NCBI GenBank assembly: GCA_963662175.1
Contig: OY759225.1
Coordinates: 5,157,107-5,221,106, forward strand
Length of the DNA: 64,000 nt
Direction: 5' to 3'
Source of the DNA: Aradus depressus
Lineage: Eukaryota > Arthropoda > Insecta > Hemiptera > Aradidae
Part shown: piece by piece, positions 44,137 through 55,133 of the stretch
Numbering within the stretch: position 1 is the stretch's first letter
Layout: every line of letters starts with the position of its first letter
The notes under the pieces: generated by a model
Databases searched by the model: none
Told to the model about the DNA's origin: nothing
The model's input: the letters and a program-made list of their open reading frames with translations, nothing else
Program-made: the position numbers and the translations under genes

Positions 44137-44615
44137 TAGGGATGGGTATCGACCAATAATGCCATCGTCGATTAATGACATCAGTTAATCGATACACTTA
44201 TTAATTGTTGGTTAAATAATCGATTAAACGAACGCACAAACAAAAGTTAATACAATCAGTCAATCACAACTCACAAATGATTAGAAATTAGAATTAGAAG
44301 TAGAACTATTAGAAGGTTACTTTTTACTTATCACCAATTCAACACAGAGGCACTGTGTTGTATCGATAATCGATACGATATTCTTCTCCCACTTTTTTAG
44401 GTGAGTTGCACTTCGGATGAATAATAATTCATTCATTTTTCTTTTTTTTCTCCTGTTTTTCGGATGAGTTGTAATTTTAATTAAACATTTAATAATCGTT
44501 AAATAATAATCGATTATCCGATTAATAAAACCTAGATGACATCGATTAAAAACCACGATTATTTTACCAAAACATAGATTATTTCGATTAATCGGTTCAT
44601 CGATACCCATCCCTA
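44137..44615. mobile_element. hAT-like MITE, U4
   Basis: Same insertion as 13198-13682: 8 bp duplication ATTTCGGG at 44129-44136 and 44616-44623, ends TAGGGATGGGTATCGA and TCGATACCCATCCCTA. Its presence in U2 and U4 only shows it inserted after the units first duplicated but before the two-unit block did. Confidence 0.85.
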
Positions 44616-44623
44616 ATTTCGGG

Positions 44624-45263
44624 AGTTATCAAGGTCACAGACACACAGACCTGGAAATGTTTTGAAACTCGTTCATCTTAAGTATATTATACTTATTTAT
44701 ATATATTGAGAGGGCTGGTGTGGACATCTAGGGACCTAAGCATCCAATGCAGCAATCCCTTCTTTGTTAGCTCTTCCCTCAAATTGAGGAATATATATTC
44801 AACCATATAATATCATCTATGTGGTTGAATATACATTCCTAGTAATATTATTACTCCATAAGGAAAATGGAAAATTTGTTCTGAACAACTAAAATAGTCA
44901 AAAAAGAAATATAGAGTACATGAGGCCCTTGTGCCCCCCATTCCTAATATTTCTTGAAAATACTTCTACAGCATGTCGGTAGACGCTTCAATCATATGCA
45001 ATGATATTACACCATAAAAAAAAAACATGGAAAATATCTTCTGAACGACTAAAATAATTGAATAAGAAATGATACAGAAAATAATGACCACTTTGGTGGG
45101 GGTTCAGGGAATATATACCTAAATACGGAGTGAAGACTCGGTTTTTGATATGCTTAAGTCTTTGTTATAACATTGATTAAGTAATGAAGACGTAAAGACA
45201 AGGAAGGTTATGATTTTCCCGGCTAATACAGCAAACAATAAATTGTGTCTTCAACAAATACTT
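44624..45263. other. AT-rich flank between hAT-like MITE and SINE, U4
   Basis: Copy of 13691-14361 without the 35 bp local duplication found in U2. No gene seen. Confidence 0.5.
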
Positions 45264-45276
45264 AAATTGAAATATA

Positions 45277-45614
45277 GGTTAGGTTAGGTTTTATGACTCA
45301 TGCCCGGGCTTTAACTACGAGGTCATCTCGCCTACTACCAGAGCGTTCTTGCATCACTCTGGTGGACATGAGCCCGACTCTACTGTGGGGGTCCTAAATT
45401 TCTATTCACCTAGGGTAGGAGGGGTCTTTAACGAGTGTACCAGACATCGTACAGCCTCGAGACCATCGCTTAACGTCCCATCCGAAGGACGGCGTGCTCA
45501 AGTTCATTTTACCTCCCAGATAAAATAAACTAAGGGCCTCGGTCGGGTTTCAAACCCACGATCTTGAGCTCAGAAGACAGGCACGCATACCACTGAGCTA
45601 CCGGCGCCCCCTAA
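45277..45614 (-). mobile_element. tRNA-derived SINE in U4
   Basis: Orthologous to the U2 copy, sharing its deletion and its A box. Flanks AAATTGAAATATA lie at 45264-45276 and 45615-45627. The shared deletion groups U2 with U4. Confidence 0.85.
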
Positions 45615-46154
45615 AAATTGAAATATATTTATTTATGAAACACAAATCATAAATAAATAAAAAAAATAATAATAAAACATACCTACTTATTTTTTCAAAA
45701 ATTGTTTATTCCATAATAAAATTCATAGATTACAGGTTCGTGTATACATTTTGAAAAGATGTTGAATTTTGCAAGTTTCCATGGCACCGTACTCCCAAAA
45801 ATATGAACATAGGTATACATATTTTTTCAAGTATTCACAAAACTATTTAAAAAAATAACTTTTTACAAAACATTCTTTTAAAAATGGATAGAAAAGTATA
45901 ACACTGTTTTCATACCTTTCGGTGGAAACAGTAATATATTTTTTGGCGGAACTAAACCCTTCAATTATATACCAAAAGTATAATAAATAAGTATATACAT
46001 ACATGAATATATAAATTTGTTTTCTTCAAATATTCACAGAACTACAAGGTTTAAAAGAATAACTTTTTACAAAACCTACCTATTTTAAAAATAAAGGTTC
46101 AAGGCTCTATCCTTTTACTGGTCGCTTTACTCTCGGTGTCCTGCATTTTGCTTA
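45615..46154. other. AT-rich flank of U4 up to the LTR element
   Basis: Holds the empty target sites of the LINE (ATACATTTTGA, about 45,746-45,756) and of the Penelope-like element (AGGTATACAT, 45811-45820) that are occupied in U2. No coding sequence. Confidence 0.6.
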
Positions 46155-46158
46155 CACG

Positions 46159-46234
46159 ACTTACAGGGCTACTTTGCCTCCGCTGAAGACTGCTGACGCG
46201 TCAAGTACCCCGATCATATATATATATATCCCCA
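46159..46234 (+). repeat. Truncated 5' LTR
   Basis: 76 bases matching the start of the 3' LTR with one difference (ACTTACAGGG against ACTTACAGAG), up to the AT dinucleotide run and CCCC, where it jumps to internal sequence. The remaining ~130 bases of the LTR and the primer-binding site are missing. Confidence 0.85.
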
Positions 46235-46238
46235 GCGC

Positions 46239-46790
46239 GACCTTCCTGAATGTAAATTTTCTGCAACATGCACTTGTAGCAAAACCGTCTCGGTGGCTGA
46301 TGTTTTCTTGAGGGCACAGTTTATCAGAGGGCTTAAAGACAACTGGATTAGGGAACTGTTGTTACAGTCCGATTCAAATACTTTTTCTGATGTATTGACT
46401 AAAGCTACGGCTTTGGAAGCTTCTCGACTTGAAACACAGGAACTCGCAAATCAACAACCAGCAAATTCTACACAAAGCCAAGATGTGAACAAAATATACA
46501 ATCGTTCTCGTCGTGATAAGTCTCAGAAACGTTCTAAATCACCATCCACCGCAAAGGGATCTTCCAGAAACCGTTCAAAACCTAGAATCGATTATGCAAA
46601 ACTCGGTATTAGTGATCATTGTTTCAAATGCGGTAGAAATAACCACCGTGCTCCAGATTGTCGCATCGATAGATCCAAATTACGCTGCTCCGCCTATGGC
46701 AAGAACGGACACGTTATGCGGGTTTGCATAACAACACTCCTGAACGACAAGTATCCTCATCAATATTCGAAATCTAACTCATTTTTTTAA
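46239..46790 (+). pseudogene. Gag fragment with zinc knuckles in the LTR element
   Basis: The open frame gives a capsid C-terminal part (FIRGLKDNWIRELLLQ) and a basic Arg/Ser-rich linker. Two CCHC knuckles follow: CFKCGRNNHRAPDC is intact, while the second, CSAYGKNGHVMRVC, has Tyr for its second Cys and so cannot bind zinc normally. The N-terminal part is missing. Zinc-knuckle Gag of this form is usual in gypsy elements outside the errantiviruses, whereas the Env downstream is errantivirus-like. Confidence 0.75.
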
Positions 46791-46934
46791 CTATCTTTAT
46801 GGTATCCATTTCACACTTGTCACCGATAACGAGCCACTTACTAGTATATTTCACCAGAAAAAACATTTGCCTCCTATGACTTCCAGTAGACTCCTACGTT
46901 ACGCTTCATTTCTGTCTGGCTTTAATTATTCATG
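46791..46934 (+). pseudogene. RNase H scrap in the LTR element
   Basis: Reads YGIHFTLVTDNEPLTSIFHQ then RLLRYASFLSGFNYS before a stop, which is the C-terminal RNase H segment of a gypsy-type pol (TD.EPL...RL.RYA..LS.FNY). It follows the Gag fragment with only a few bases between, so protease, RT and most of RNase H were deleted. Confidence 0.7.
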
Positions 46935-46939
46935 ATCAA

Positions 46940-47968
46940 ATGCGTGCTTATATTATACTTCCCTGTTTTCAAATAGTATACCTAAATAGACACAATAATT
47001 GGTTTACAAGATACCCCTTTTCTAAAGACATCGAATTTAAATGTTTAGAGTTTCTTAAACCCCACACCGTTTACGGAGTATATTGTTCTCCAAAAATCAA
47101 CGTATCTATAGATGAACAAATCTATGATAATATATTCCAACACTTACAAAAATTAATAGAAGAAGCATATCCAACTGTCAAACTTAAGAGATAGTTTAAC
47201 GTTTCAGAAGACATAGAGAACACAGATGAACAAACAGACACTACAATCAACTACCACTGTGGGAAAACTTGTCATCGAGGCATTAATGATACTTACCAGC
47301 GAATTAAAATCAAATATTATTGGCCTGCCATGTTATCAGACGTAACCGTATACGTAAATAACTGTGAAATATGTAAACAGGTTAAGTACGGCAGGAACTC
47401 CCCGAGACCTAATTTTCAAAAGACCCCTACCCCTAACAAACCGTTCGAGAAATTACAAATGGACATTCTTTTCTATGACAACAATATTATTTTGACCATA
47501 CTAGATTGCTTTTCCAAGAGACTAACTGCTTATACTCTCAAAAGTACTAACGCAGTAGAAATTATTGACTCATTAACAGATTATCTTAGTAACTATCCAA
47601 CCCCAGACTTAGTACAGACAGACAATGGAACTGAATTCGCAAACAAAGGATTAGACAATTTTCTAAAATATAACAACTCTTCTCTATACATCACCACTCC
47701 TCATAACCATAACTCAAATGGACTAACTAACAGAGATCATTCAACCCTGATAGAAATATTAAATATTATACAACAAGAAAAACAACAAAAAATGCCCATT
47801 CAAAAAAAATTAAAATTAGCCCTGATAGCCTATAATAATACCGCGAGCTCCTACCTTAAAATGTCCCCTAATGAAATTACTTTCGGACTATCTAGTAACT
47901 CTCCGTTACTCCAATATAATCAGACACTAATATTGGAACAAAAAAACAAAAGAATATCACGAAGATAA
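46940..47968 (+). pseudogene. Integrase of the LTR element, one in-frame stop
   Basis: Two stretches in the same frame are split by TAG at 47192-47194. The second carries the HHCC zinc-binding motif (YHCGKTCHRG and CEIC) and the catalytic core: MDILFYD, VQTDNGTEFANK and HSTLIEIL give the D, D and E with normal spacing. A C-terminal region follows to 47968. It would insert element DNA into chromosomes; the N-terminal stop and loss of the rest of pol make it inactive. The stop aside, this is the best-preserved integrase in the window. Confidence 0.82.
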
Positions 47969-48226
47969 CAATAGGATTAGACAAATCATAAAGATTATTA
48001 GAGGAAGAAAAAGAAAATAGAACGGAACGATTAAAAAGAAATAGGGAACATGTAGATATCCCCGACGGCGAAATTTTTATAAAAACTAATAATAGGAATA
48101 AGGCTAAACCTAGATATAAGAAAATCATATACAATTCTGATAATAAAACTGGCACCAGCCAAAAGGGTACAAAACAAACTAAAATACATCCATCTCAATT
48201 AAAGAAACCCAGGAGATTCGAAAAAC

Positions 48227-49516
48227 ATGGATCTCAACCAACTCAAAACGAACAATCATTTGTTTCAGATGAAGATTATCCTGTTCTTCATATACCTTCA
48301 CCTGTGCCTGGTCCCAGCGGCAGTAATAACTGACTTGTCATATGGACAAGGAATAATTCCAATTAAAATTCAAGATTCTTTTATTATAAAAAATTACTAT
48401 ACTTTTGTACACCATATTAATATAGGACAATTCCAAATAGAATTATTAAAAACCCCTTTTTTATTAAAAGCTATGGCCCCTAGAAACAGAAACCCACAAC
48501 AGATTGACTTACAAAAATCCCATTATGAATACACCTTAGATAAATTAAATCATATTATACTTTCAAATAAACATAACAGACAAAAACGAGGACTTTTCAA
48601 TGGCTTAGGGACCGCGATCACCTGGATCACAGGAAACATGGACGCCAACGACAAAGCAACTTATGACCTTACACTTCAGCAACTTGAACGTAACACGTAC
48701 GACTTAGAACACAACGTAGAGAAACAACTCTCCCTAAATAAACAATTAATTAACGAATTTAACAAAGACATACAAACAATACAGAACACCAACAGACGAA
48801 TTATAAACTTCTTTTCCAACGCTACATATAACGCTATAGAACTTCAACAACACTATAGTACATATTTTCAAATTTAATGTTATTATATAAAAAAATAAGT
48901 GATATAGCCACATCTCTTGAATTTTGTAAATTAAATATGATACACTCCAGTATTATTTCTTTTAAAGAATTGGAAGATTTACGTATTACACATCAACTTA
49001 ATTTCTGACCAACCAGAAATACTACAACATTTGGGAAAAGTGCATTGTTCTGTCTCACCCGACTCACTCTACTACTTCCTACAAATCCCCTTAAAATCAT
49101 CCCCTATTGAGACTTATTTCCTATTATCCTACCCAGTTTGGAGAGACGAACACACCAAAACAGTCAGTATCCATTCTTTCCTCATCCTTAGAGACAGTGA
49201 ATTACTCACAGGTACTAGCAATCTAATCTATAACCATTATTATTGTACCAATGTGACATCTGTCAAGAACAAGTGTGTACACCAACTACTCAATAATGAC
49301 CCTCTAGAAGACTGCGTCTGGTACACCATTCAAAGTAAACCGTTTATTACTTATGTCACCATTGTCAACCAGTATTTGACGTTTAATTATAAGAATGTTA
49401 TTATAAATCAAGACCATAAAAATATAACATTCAATCTACAAAATACTACTCTCCTACAATTACAGGAGAACGAATTCATACCAGAGATTCGTCGGCCTTA
49501 TATGTATCACGAATGA
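48227..49516 (+). pseudogene. Errantivirus-type Env, frameshifted
   Basis: The first frame (48227-48877) has a hydrophobic signal region (IILFFIYLHLCLV), a furin-like RQKRG followed by a glycine-rich hydrophobic fusion-peptide-like stretch, and a coiled-coil-like region. This layout is that of the baculovirus F-like Env of errantiviruses. A frameshift and stop at 48,875 end it. The next part continues in another frame to a stop near 49,008, and a third frame (49031-49516) gives more of the ectodomain. A hydrophobic segment near 49,650-49,710 (FIIFLFFLVLVLFG) looks like the membrane anchor but is out of frame with what precedes it. Not functional. Confidence 0.82.
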
Positions 49517-49793
49517 GAACCTGTTCCTGTTTTAATGAACATCCTTAGAACCCACGACACCAACTTAACATTTTATGTCATCAACACGGAACCTCTCCAA
49601 CTATTGGAACACATTTCGACAGACCATACAACATATATCTATATATATATATGTTTATAATATTCCTTTTTTTCTTAGTACTTGTACTTTTTGGACTTCA
49701 AATTAAGGCACGACTCTTCAAGAAGCAACCAGCTCCGGCGACTCCAACTTCAATCACAAATGCTGCCTATTCCGGCCTTCTTAAGGAAGGAGG

Positions 49794-50000
49794 ACTTACA
49801 GAGCTACTTTGCCTCCGCTGAAGACTGCTGACGCGTCAAGTACCCCGATCATATATATATATATCCCCTCCAGACCATCGCGCGCAGTCTTATACGAATA
49901 ACGGTAGTGTACACATGTCTTAGTGTTAATCCAATTATTATTGTTATAATCAAATATATTTCTTTTTAAAAACTAAGTTCGGTGAATAACTATCATAACT
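49794..50000 (+). repeat. 3' LTR (207 bp)
   Basis: Begins ACTTACAGAGCTAC right after the polypurine tract and ends ATCATAACT next to the CACG target duplication. It contains an (AT)n run and a TTATTGTTATAATC region before the end. No AATAAA is evident. Confidence 0.82.
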
Positions 50001-50004
50001 CACG

Positions 50005-51180
50005 TGTTCAATTAGAATTCCGGGTCTTTAATGAGTAGATGACATTGCTCATATCCGGAACCACCAGAATAGAGTAGAATGGTTTTTATTAGAAGAAGAA
50101 AAAAACCATAATTTCAAGAAATATACAAAGAAAACAACTGTGTAATAAAACTGATGTCTAATGATTTTATCAGGACCAACAATTACTATTCAAACTGGAC
50201 CACACAACTTCATTATTTTTTTTATTTTCCATTTGTGTGAGATTGACCTTCGACTACGAAGCCCTATGATATATCGTGATTAATTTTATTTTTTATTGGA
50301 GGAAAAAACTCACATTTCTCAGTTTTCCCTATACGAAAACTAAATAAATTTTATGTAGGCGTACTTAGCATGTCGAGGGCTACACCGAGAAATTTCTCGA
50401 TTCAAATATCTCAATATTAATCACACTTAAAATTTTATCCTGAGGGAGTTGGCTTGCAAAAACTAACATCTCATTTTTTTTAAATTCTTTATTTCGAATA
50501 TTTACAATCGGTATAAACCATGAGTAAATTTGATGAATGACAAAACATTAAAATATACATTAAAAGAAAGAGAGAGAAAACAAAAAAAAAATATATATGG
50601 GTATATACATCGAAAGAATATCATTATGTAGGTGCAAAATGAAAGTAAAGAAAAAAAAAACTATGCAAATAATTTAATATGTACAAAACAAAGAGAAAAT
50701 ATTAAATTTTTCGAGCCCCGCCAATCACTGTCCAGTAGTGGAGGCAGGCCAAGAAGGAGGATTATCTCATTTTTAAATAGACAAAACGGAAGACAAAGAT
50801 TGAATGAAGAGTGAGGGGTGTTTTCACGATTCGATGTTATGGAGGGGATATTTCACCAGTAGAATATCCATTGAAATAAATTGACTCCGTCTCAAAACCC
50901 TTATTTCTTCTACTTATATAAGGTATATATTTATATGTATTTCTATCAAATATCCACAAAACTACAATTAAAATAAAAACCTTTTACAAAACATTATTTT
51001 TAATATTAGTATCATTACGAAAAGTATGCCATCCTCGTTGAAGAAACAAAGTAGCATTTATGTCTTCCGATTTTCCTGAGAACAAGAGGAATCATCCTAT
51101 TTACGTATCAGACAACCTACAACTTGGTTTCAATCCATTTAGCGGATCGACTAAGACCGTGATTATCATACCGTGATAAT
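50005..51180. other. AT-rich 3' flank of U4 zinc-finger gene
   Basis: Continues unit sequence after the LTR element, with the unit hairpin region near 50,021 and the shared zinc-finger 3' flank. No coding sequence recognised. Confidence 0.5.
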
Positions 51181-54100
51181 TCAAATTATCATTGAATCTT
51201 TACAACTATAGCTGCCCAACTTACTCTGGAAACGTTTCTCTTCCTTATGCATCAACATATGCTTCTTCAAATTGCTAGATTGTCTACAACTGTAGTTGCA
51301 CAACGTACATTGGAAAGGTTTCTCTCCCTTATGTATCAACATATGCCTCTTTAATCTGTTAGCTACTGTACAACTGTAGCTGCACGACGTACATTGGAAA
51401 GGTTTCTCTTCCTTATGTATCAATATATGAGTCTTCAAATTGCCTGATGCTCTACAACTGTAGTTGCACAATGTACATTGGAAAGGTTTCTCTTCCTTAT
51501 GTATCAATATATGAGTCTTCAAATTGTTAGGTTGTCTACAACTGTAGTTGCACAACGTACAATGGAAAGGTTTCTCTTTCTTATGTATCAACATATGCCT
51601 CTTCAAATTGCTAGATTGTCTACAACTGTAGTTGCACAACGTACATTGGAAAGGTTTCTCTCCCTTATGTATCAACATATGCCTCTTCAAATTGCCACAT
51701 GCTCTGTAGGAGCACAACGTACATTGGAAAGGTTTCTCTTCCTTATGTATCAACATATGAGTCTTCAAACTGCTAGATACTAAACAACTGTAGTTGCACA
51801 ACGTACATTGGAAAGGTTTCTCTCCTGTATGTATCAACATATGCCTCTTCAAACTGCTAGATACTAAACAACTGTAGTTGCACAGCGTACATTGGAAAGG
51901 TTTCTCTCCTGTATGTATCAACATATGCCTCTTCAAATAGTAAGAATATTTACAACTGAAGCTACAGGATGAACATTGGAACCTTTTTAGCACATTTCTC
52001 TTCAAAGAGCTAATGTTATTGTCTTCCGATGTTGATCGTGTGTCCAGCAGTGGAGTGACGGCTCTTATATGCCGCCAAACAATGTGTTTCCTGAGTCTGC
52101 CTAGGCTGGCTGACGTATGACCACAGTGAAAACACACCATCCACACGGAGGCAACAGCATCACCTGAAACAGATTGGAATAAATATCTTTAAAGACTTAG
52201 TGCTACAGCAAAGCGCTTGACAAATACACTGCAGTTCTCTATTGGTCATCTAACTCTGTCTCTCGTATATCGATAAAAACAATAATCAGACCTACATAGA
52301 CTCCGGTCTATGGACCGCTAGCTAAGAATAAGAATACACATAAAATGAAGTATGCTACAGTTTGGACGACTTACAGCAGTGATTCTCTATCAGCAGCTCC
52401 GGTTCTTCTTTAATATAAACTTTCCGTTCTTCTTTGATGTGGTTATTTTGATCTTCAAAATCTGAAAACACAAACAAAAAAATTAGACAAAATTCGCTTC
52501 TTTTTTGTCTGCCACAGCAAAATGTCACTTTCGTATGTCTGCCATAGCAAAATGTCACTTTCGTATGTCTGCCACAGCAAATGTCACTTTCGTATGTCTG
52601 CCACAGCAAAATGTCACTTTCGTATGTCTGACACTGCTAAATGTAAACTGACATAATTGCAGAGATATTGTGAAATAATTCAAATGGACTTGAAAAATAA
52701 AATAAAACTGGTTTATTTAATATATTGTCTAATTTCACTAACTATATATACATGGGAGTACTTTCGGTATTTCTACCATCCTCAGCCATAGAATTTACCA
52801 ATATATATATATTGATATATGATTTATCTGAATCTTGCCAATAGATATATTTATATAATTTACAGTATAATAATTTTAATTAAGTTGTAACTGGAACCAA
52901 TTATTTTTGATTTGTTAATGTTATATTATTCGCCTGTTCATTGTTAATGCTTTATACCTAGATCTTAGAAGGGGTCACACATTTGAAATATGGGGACCGC
53001 CTTGTCATAAAATATCTCACAGCTTGACAATTTAGCTTAGTTAGGAATGTCTGACGTCATGGGGAACACCAGTAGGGAGGGTAATGGGTTCCTCGAGAGG
53101 CTGACATTCTGAAAATTAACTTAGTCTTATCTCTTATGCTTTTGGCTGAGGATGGTAGAAATACCGAAAGTACTCCCATGTATATATAGTTAGTGAAATT
53201 AGACAATATATTAAATAAACCAGTTTTATTTTATTTTTCAAGTCCACTGCTAAATGTCACTTTCGTATGTTTGTCACAGCAAAATATTCATGTGGAATCG
53301 CGAACCATGTAAAGTAATGACCCTCAACATGTAGAAAACAAACTTTAAAAACAACAAAGTCACCAAAGTTATTATAAAAAATAAAAAAAAGTTCTACCTA
53401 GACTAGAGAGACATCAAAACGAGGAGCTCAGTAAGTAGAATACATCACGATTTGTGTACTTCCCCAGCTCTAGGAAGTATAGGGGAAGTTACGTAATCGG
53501 TCGAAGATTCGATACAGAGTTTTAAAATTAATTACATGTTTTCCAACCTCTAGATAACAAACTAATATGAAAGAAACAAAATTGTGGTCTGTGAACACAG
53601 TGAATATCTACAAGAGATTTTATATGTCTGACCAAAACCCTGGAAGGACATCTATATGTTTTGAGCCAAATCTAGATCTAGATCAATTAGGGGAAAGGCT
53701 TAACACAAAAACTGCCGATGTAATGAACGTATCAACACAAAATTTTATATGTGAATTCAAAACACCATAAGGACAACACTTATTAATTTTCAGCTGAATC
53801 GGCAGAAGGGAAGGGAGGATCAGAGGGGCTCAATTCGAAAATCCCAATGGTACAAGTAATTTCAAGAGGAAAAACTTAGGGAAATATACCAGTGAAACTA
53901 ATTATAGTTGACATATTATTAGCATGTAAATACGTGTGAAGTATGTACTCTCAGTGTAGCCATACATTGTACACTATCGACTGTAAGTAATTTATATTAG
54001 AAGTAATTTTAATTGACATATCTTGCGTTAAACTCTATAAAACATACTCAATTTAAAATAATTATACTTTTTTTTTTTTTTCCTGCCTAGAGAATATTTT

Positions 54101-54502
54101 TCAACAGAAAATATATGTAAATGTTTCATTTTTCTGAAAATTATTTTTTCCGGCCTCTTCACTTTTTCAAAGTTTTAACTTTGATTCCCAGTTGAATTTT
54201 ATTGATTCAGAAGTAAAAATGTTTACTACTTACTGTTAGATAAAATAAACAGGTATTTAGTAATAAATAAATGAGAGAATATTAAAAAAAGAAGTTGAAG
54301 AAAATAATAAGGAGAATTGGATAGATAGAAAGGTGGATATGGTATTGTGCTCAAGTGGTTATCTCAGATAGTGAACCGACCTTGACAGGTCATGCTTTAA
54401 GTTTCACACCCTATAGTGTACACTACTTACAGACAGCAATAGAGGTTTCTTCTTCTGAGAGGTTTGGCTCCTGTTTAATGTACATCCTTCTGTCTCCTTC
54501 AT
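51181..54502 (-). CDS. C2H2 zinc-finger protein with nine tandem fingers, U4
   Basis: Same three-exon model: exons 54502-54431 (72 bp), 52461-52375 (87 bp) and 52163-51181. The first exon acceptor context changed (ACAG then ATGAAGGAGACAG) but phase is kept, reading EGDRRMYIKQEP; the second reads FEDQNNHIKEERKVYIKEEP. The large exon has the CFHC finger and nine tandem fingers. Finger 4 (CTLCSYRACGNLKRH) has lost two residues, leaving X10 in place of X12 between the second Cys and first His, so it probably does not fold. The protein ends soon after KDSMII, earlier than its paralogues. Intron 1 is over 1.9 kb and holds a minisatellite and a 600 bp Penelope insertion. Confidence 0.78.
52508..52643. 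repeat. ~30 bp minisatellite in U4 zinc-finger intron
   Basis: Four to five copies of GTCTGCCACAGCAAAATGTC plus ACTTTCGTAT, the family seen at 25,202-25,412. The last copy is split by the Penelope-type insertion and resumes at 53,245-53,285. Confidence 0.82.
52751..52790 (-). ncRNA. Hammerhead ribozyme, minus strand, left arm of 600 bp element
   Basis: Minus strand: TATGG, core CTGAGGA, stem II GGTA-GAAA-TACC (four pairs with a GAAA loop), core GAAA, palindrome AGTACT, C, then CCATG. TATGG/CCATG forms a stem I of five pairs including a G-U. Predicted cleavage follows ACTC. This is the most complete hammerhead in the window. Confidence 0.78.
53141..53180 (+). ncRNA. Hammerhead ribozyme, plus strand, right arm of 600 bp element
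   Basis: Same core as the left arm (CTGAGGA, GGTA-GAAA-TACC, GAAA, AGTACT). The sequence before the core is TTTGG, so stem I with CCATG has three pairs. Confidence 0.72.
53258..54430. other. Intron 1 of the U4 zinc-finger gene
   Basis: AT-rich intron sequence. From about 53,950 it matches 25,430-25,740 of U2 (AGCCATACATTGTACACTAT). The stretch 53,300-53,940 has no counterpart in the other units; a 67-codon frame at 53567-53770 is unremarkable and unsupported. Confidence 0.5.
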
Positions 54503-54545
54503 CTGTCAACATAAATAATAACTGTAAATATAGTTAGTAAGTTAT

Positions 54546-54783
54546 TGTGACTCATGCCAGGGTTTATACTACAAGGTCTTATAGCCTACTACCAGAGCGC
54601 TCTTTCGTCACTCTGGTGACATGAGTCCGACTCTTCTATGGGAATCCTAAATGTTTATTCTCCTAAAGAAGGGATCTTTAGTGAGTACCTAAAATCGTAC
54701 AGGCTCGGGATCATCACATAACGTTCCATCCGAAGGACGGCGTGCTCCTAATAGCTAAAGGCCACGGCCGGGTTTCGAACCTA
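54546..54783 (-). mobile_element. Truncated SINE copy upstream of the U4 zinc-finger exons
   Basis: Same SINE family, antisense, running from GACTCATGCCAGGG to the B-box-like GGGTTTCGAACC and stopping before the A box. The matching place in U1-U3 (for example 6758-6790) keeps only two short scraps, ACTCAT and AAGGTCATATCGCC, so those copies lost the middle. Confidence 0.7.
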
Positions 54784-55133
54784 TCTTTTCACAATTTAAA
54801 CAATAGTTTAAGGCCCTATAACTGTGGTCGTATTGGTCCTTGGTTATTCCTTCTCAAATCTGAGAACAAAAATTGGTAAATTCGGGACTCGTGAGTTTGA
54901 GCCAAAACTATACGTAGCTATTAGTGAATACTATCACTGCTATTATTATATATCCAGTGACTTGATCACATACATCACTGTAAGTATATATTATACTTAC
55001 CTCCTAAAAAAACTGTCTGTTGTTATTACTATAATAGTGGCCCCATTTTCAATATATTTATTACTTAACGAAACAAATATTATATAATGTCAATATAAAC
55101 AACAATTCGTGCTCTTCCTCGTTCTATAGTCAA

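Larger units (their letters stand above)
46159..50000 (+). mobile_element. Internally deleted LTR retrotransposon, U4 only
   Basis: Flanked by a 4 bp duplication CACG (46155-46158 and 50001-50004); the uninterrupted site is in U2 near 22,344-22,347 (TTACACGTGTTCAATT). A partial 5' LTR (46159-46234) matches the start of a 207 bp 3' LTR (49794-50000), which is preceded by the polypurine tract AAGGAAGGAGG. Inside, in order: Gag with zinc knuckles, an RNase H scrap, integrase and Env. Protease and RT are missing. The 3.84 kb length is about half that of a complete errantivirus. The 5' LTR is cut off directly into Gag. Confidence 0.85.
52645..53244 (+). mobile_element. 600 bp Penelope-type element with inverted hammerhead ends, U4 only
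   Basis: Flanked by a 13 bp duplication CACTGCTAAATGT (52632-52644 and 53245-53257). Positions 52687-52788 and 53143-53244 are inverted repeats identical over 102 bp, each with a hammerhead motif and the Penelope-tail-like AGTGAAATTAGACAATATA. The 354 bp between them is non-coding, but its right part (AACTTAGT before the ribozyme) resembles the 3' untranslated part of the Penelope-like element at 19,370. It looks like a 5'-truncated Penelope copy whose tail was also added in inverted form at the other end. Confidence 0.78.
42990..55133. repeat. Tandem unit U4, broken on the right by the 61 bp satellite
   Basis: Fourth copy, of the U2 type. It holds the hAT-like MITE, the SINE, a separate LTR retrotransposon (46159-50000), a nine-finger zinc-finger gene and a 600 bp Penelope fragment. 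It follows the other units up to the sequence TAGTCAAAA at about 55,128-55,136. There the homologous stretch of U1-U3 continues into the errantivirus-like element, while U4 enters 91 copies of a 61 bp satellite. No errantivirus-like pol of the U1 type follows. Confidence 0.82.

Noticed and set aside
53567..53770. 67-residue ORF in U4 intron
   Set aside because: Short, unremarkable composition, no counterpart in the other units and lies inside an intron on the opposite strand.
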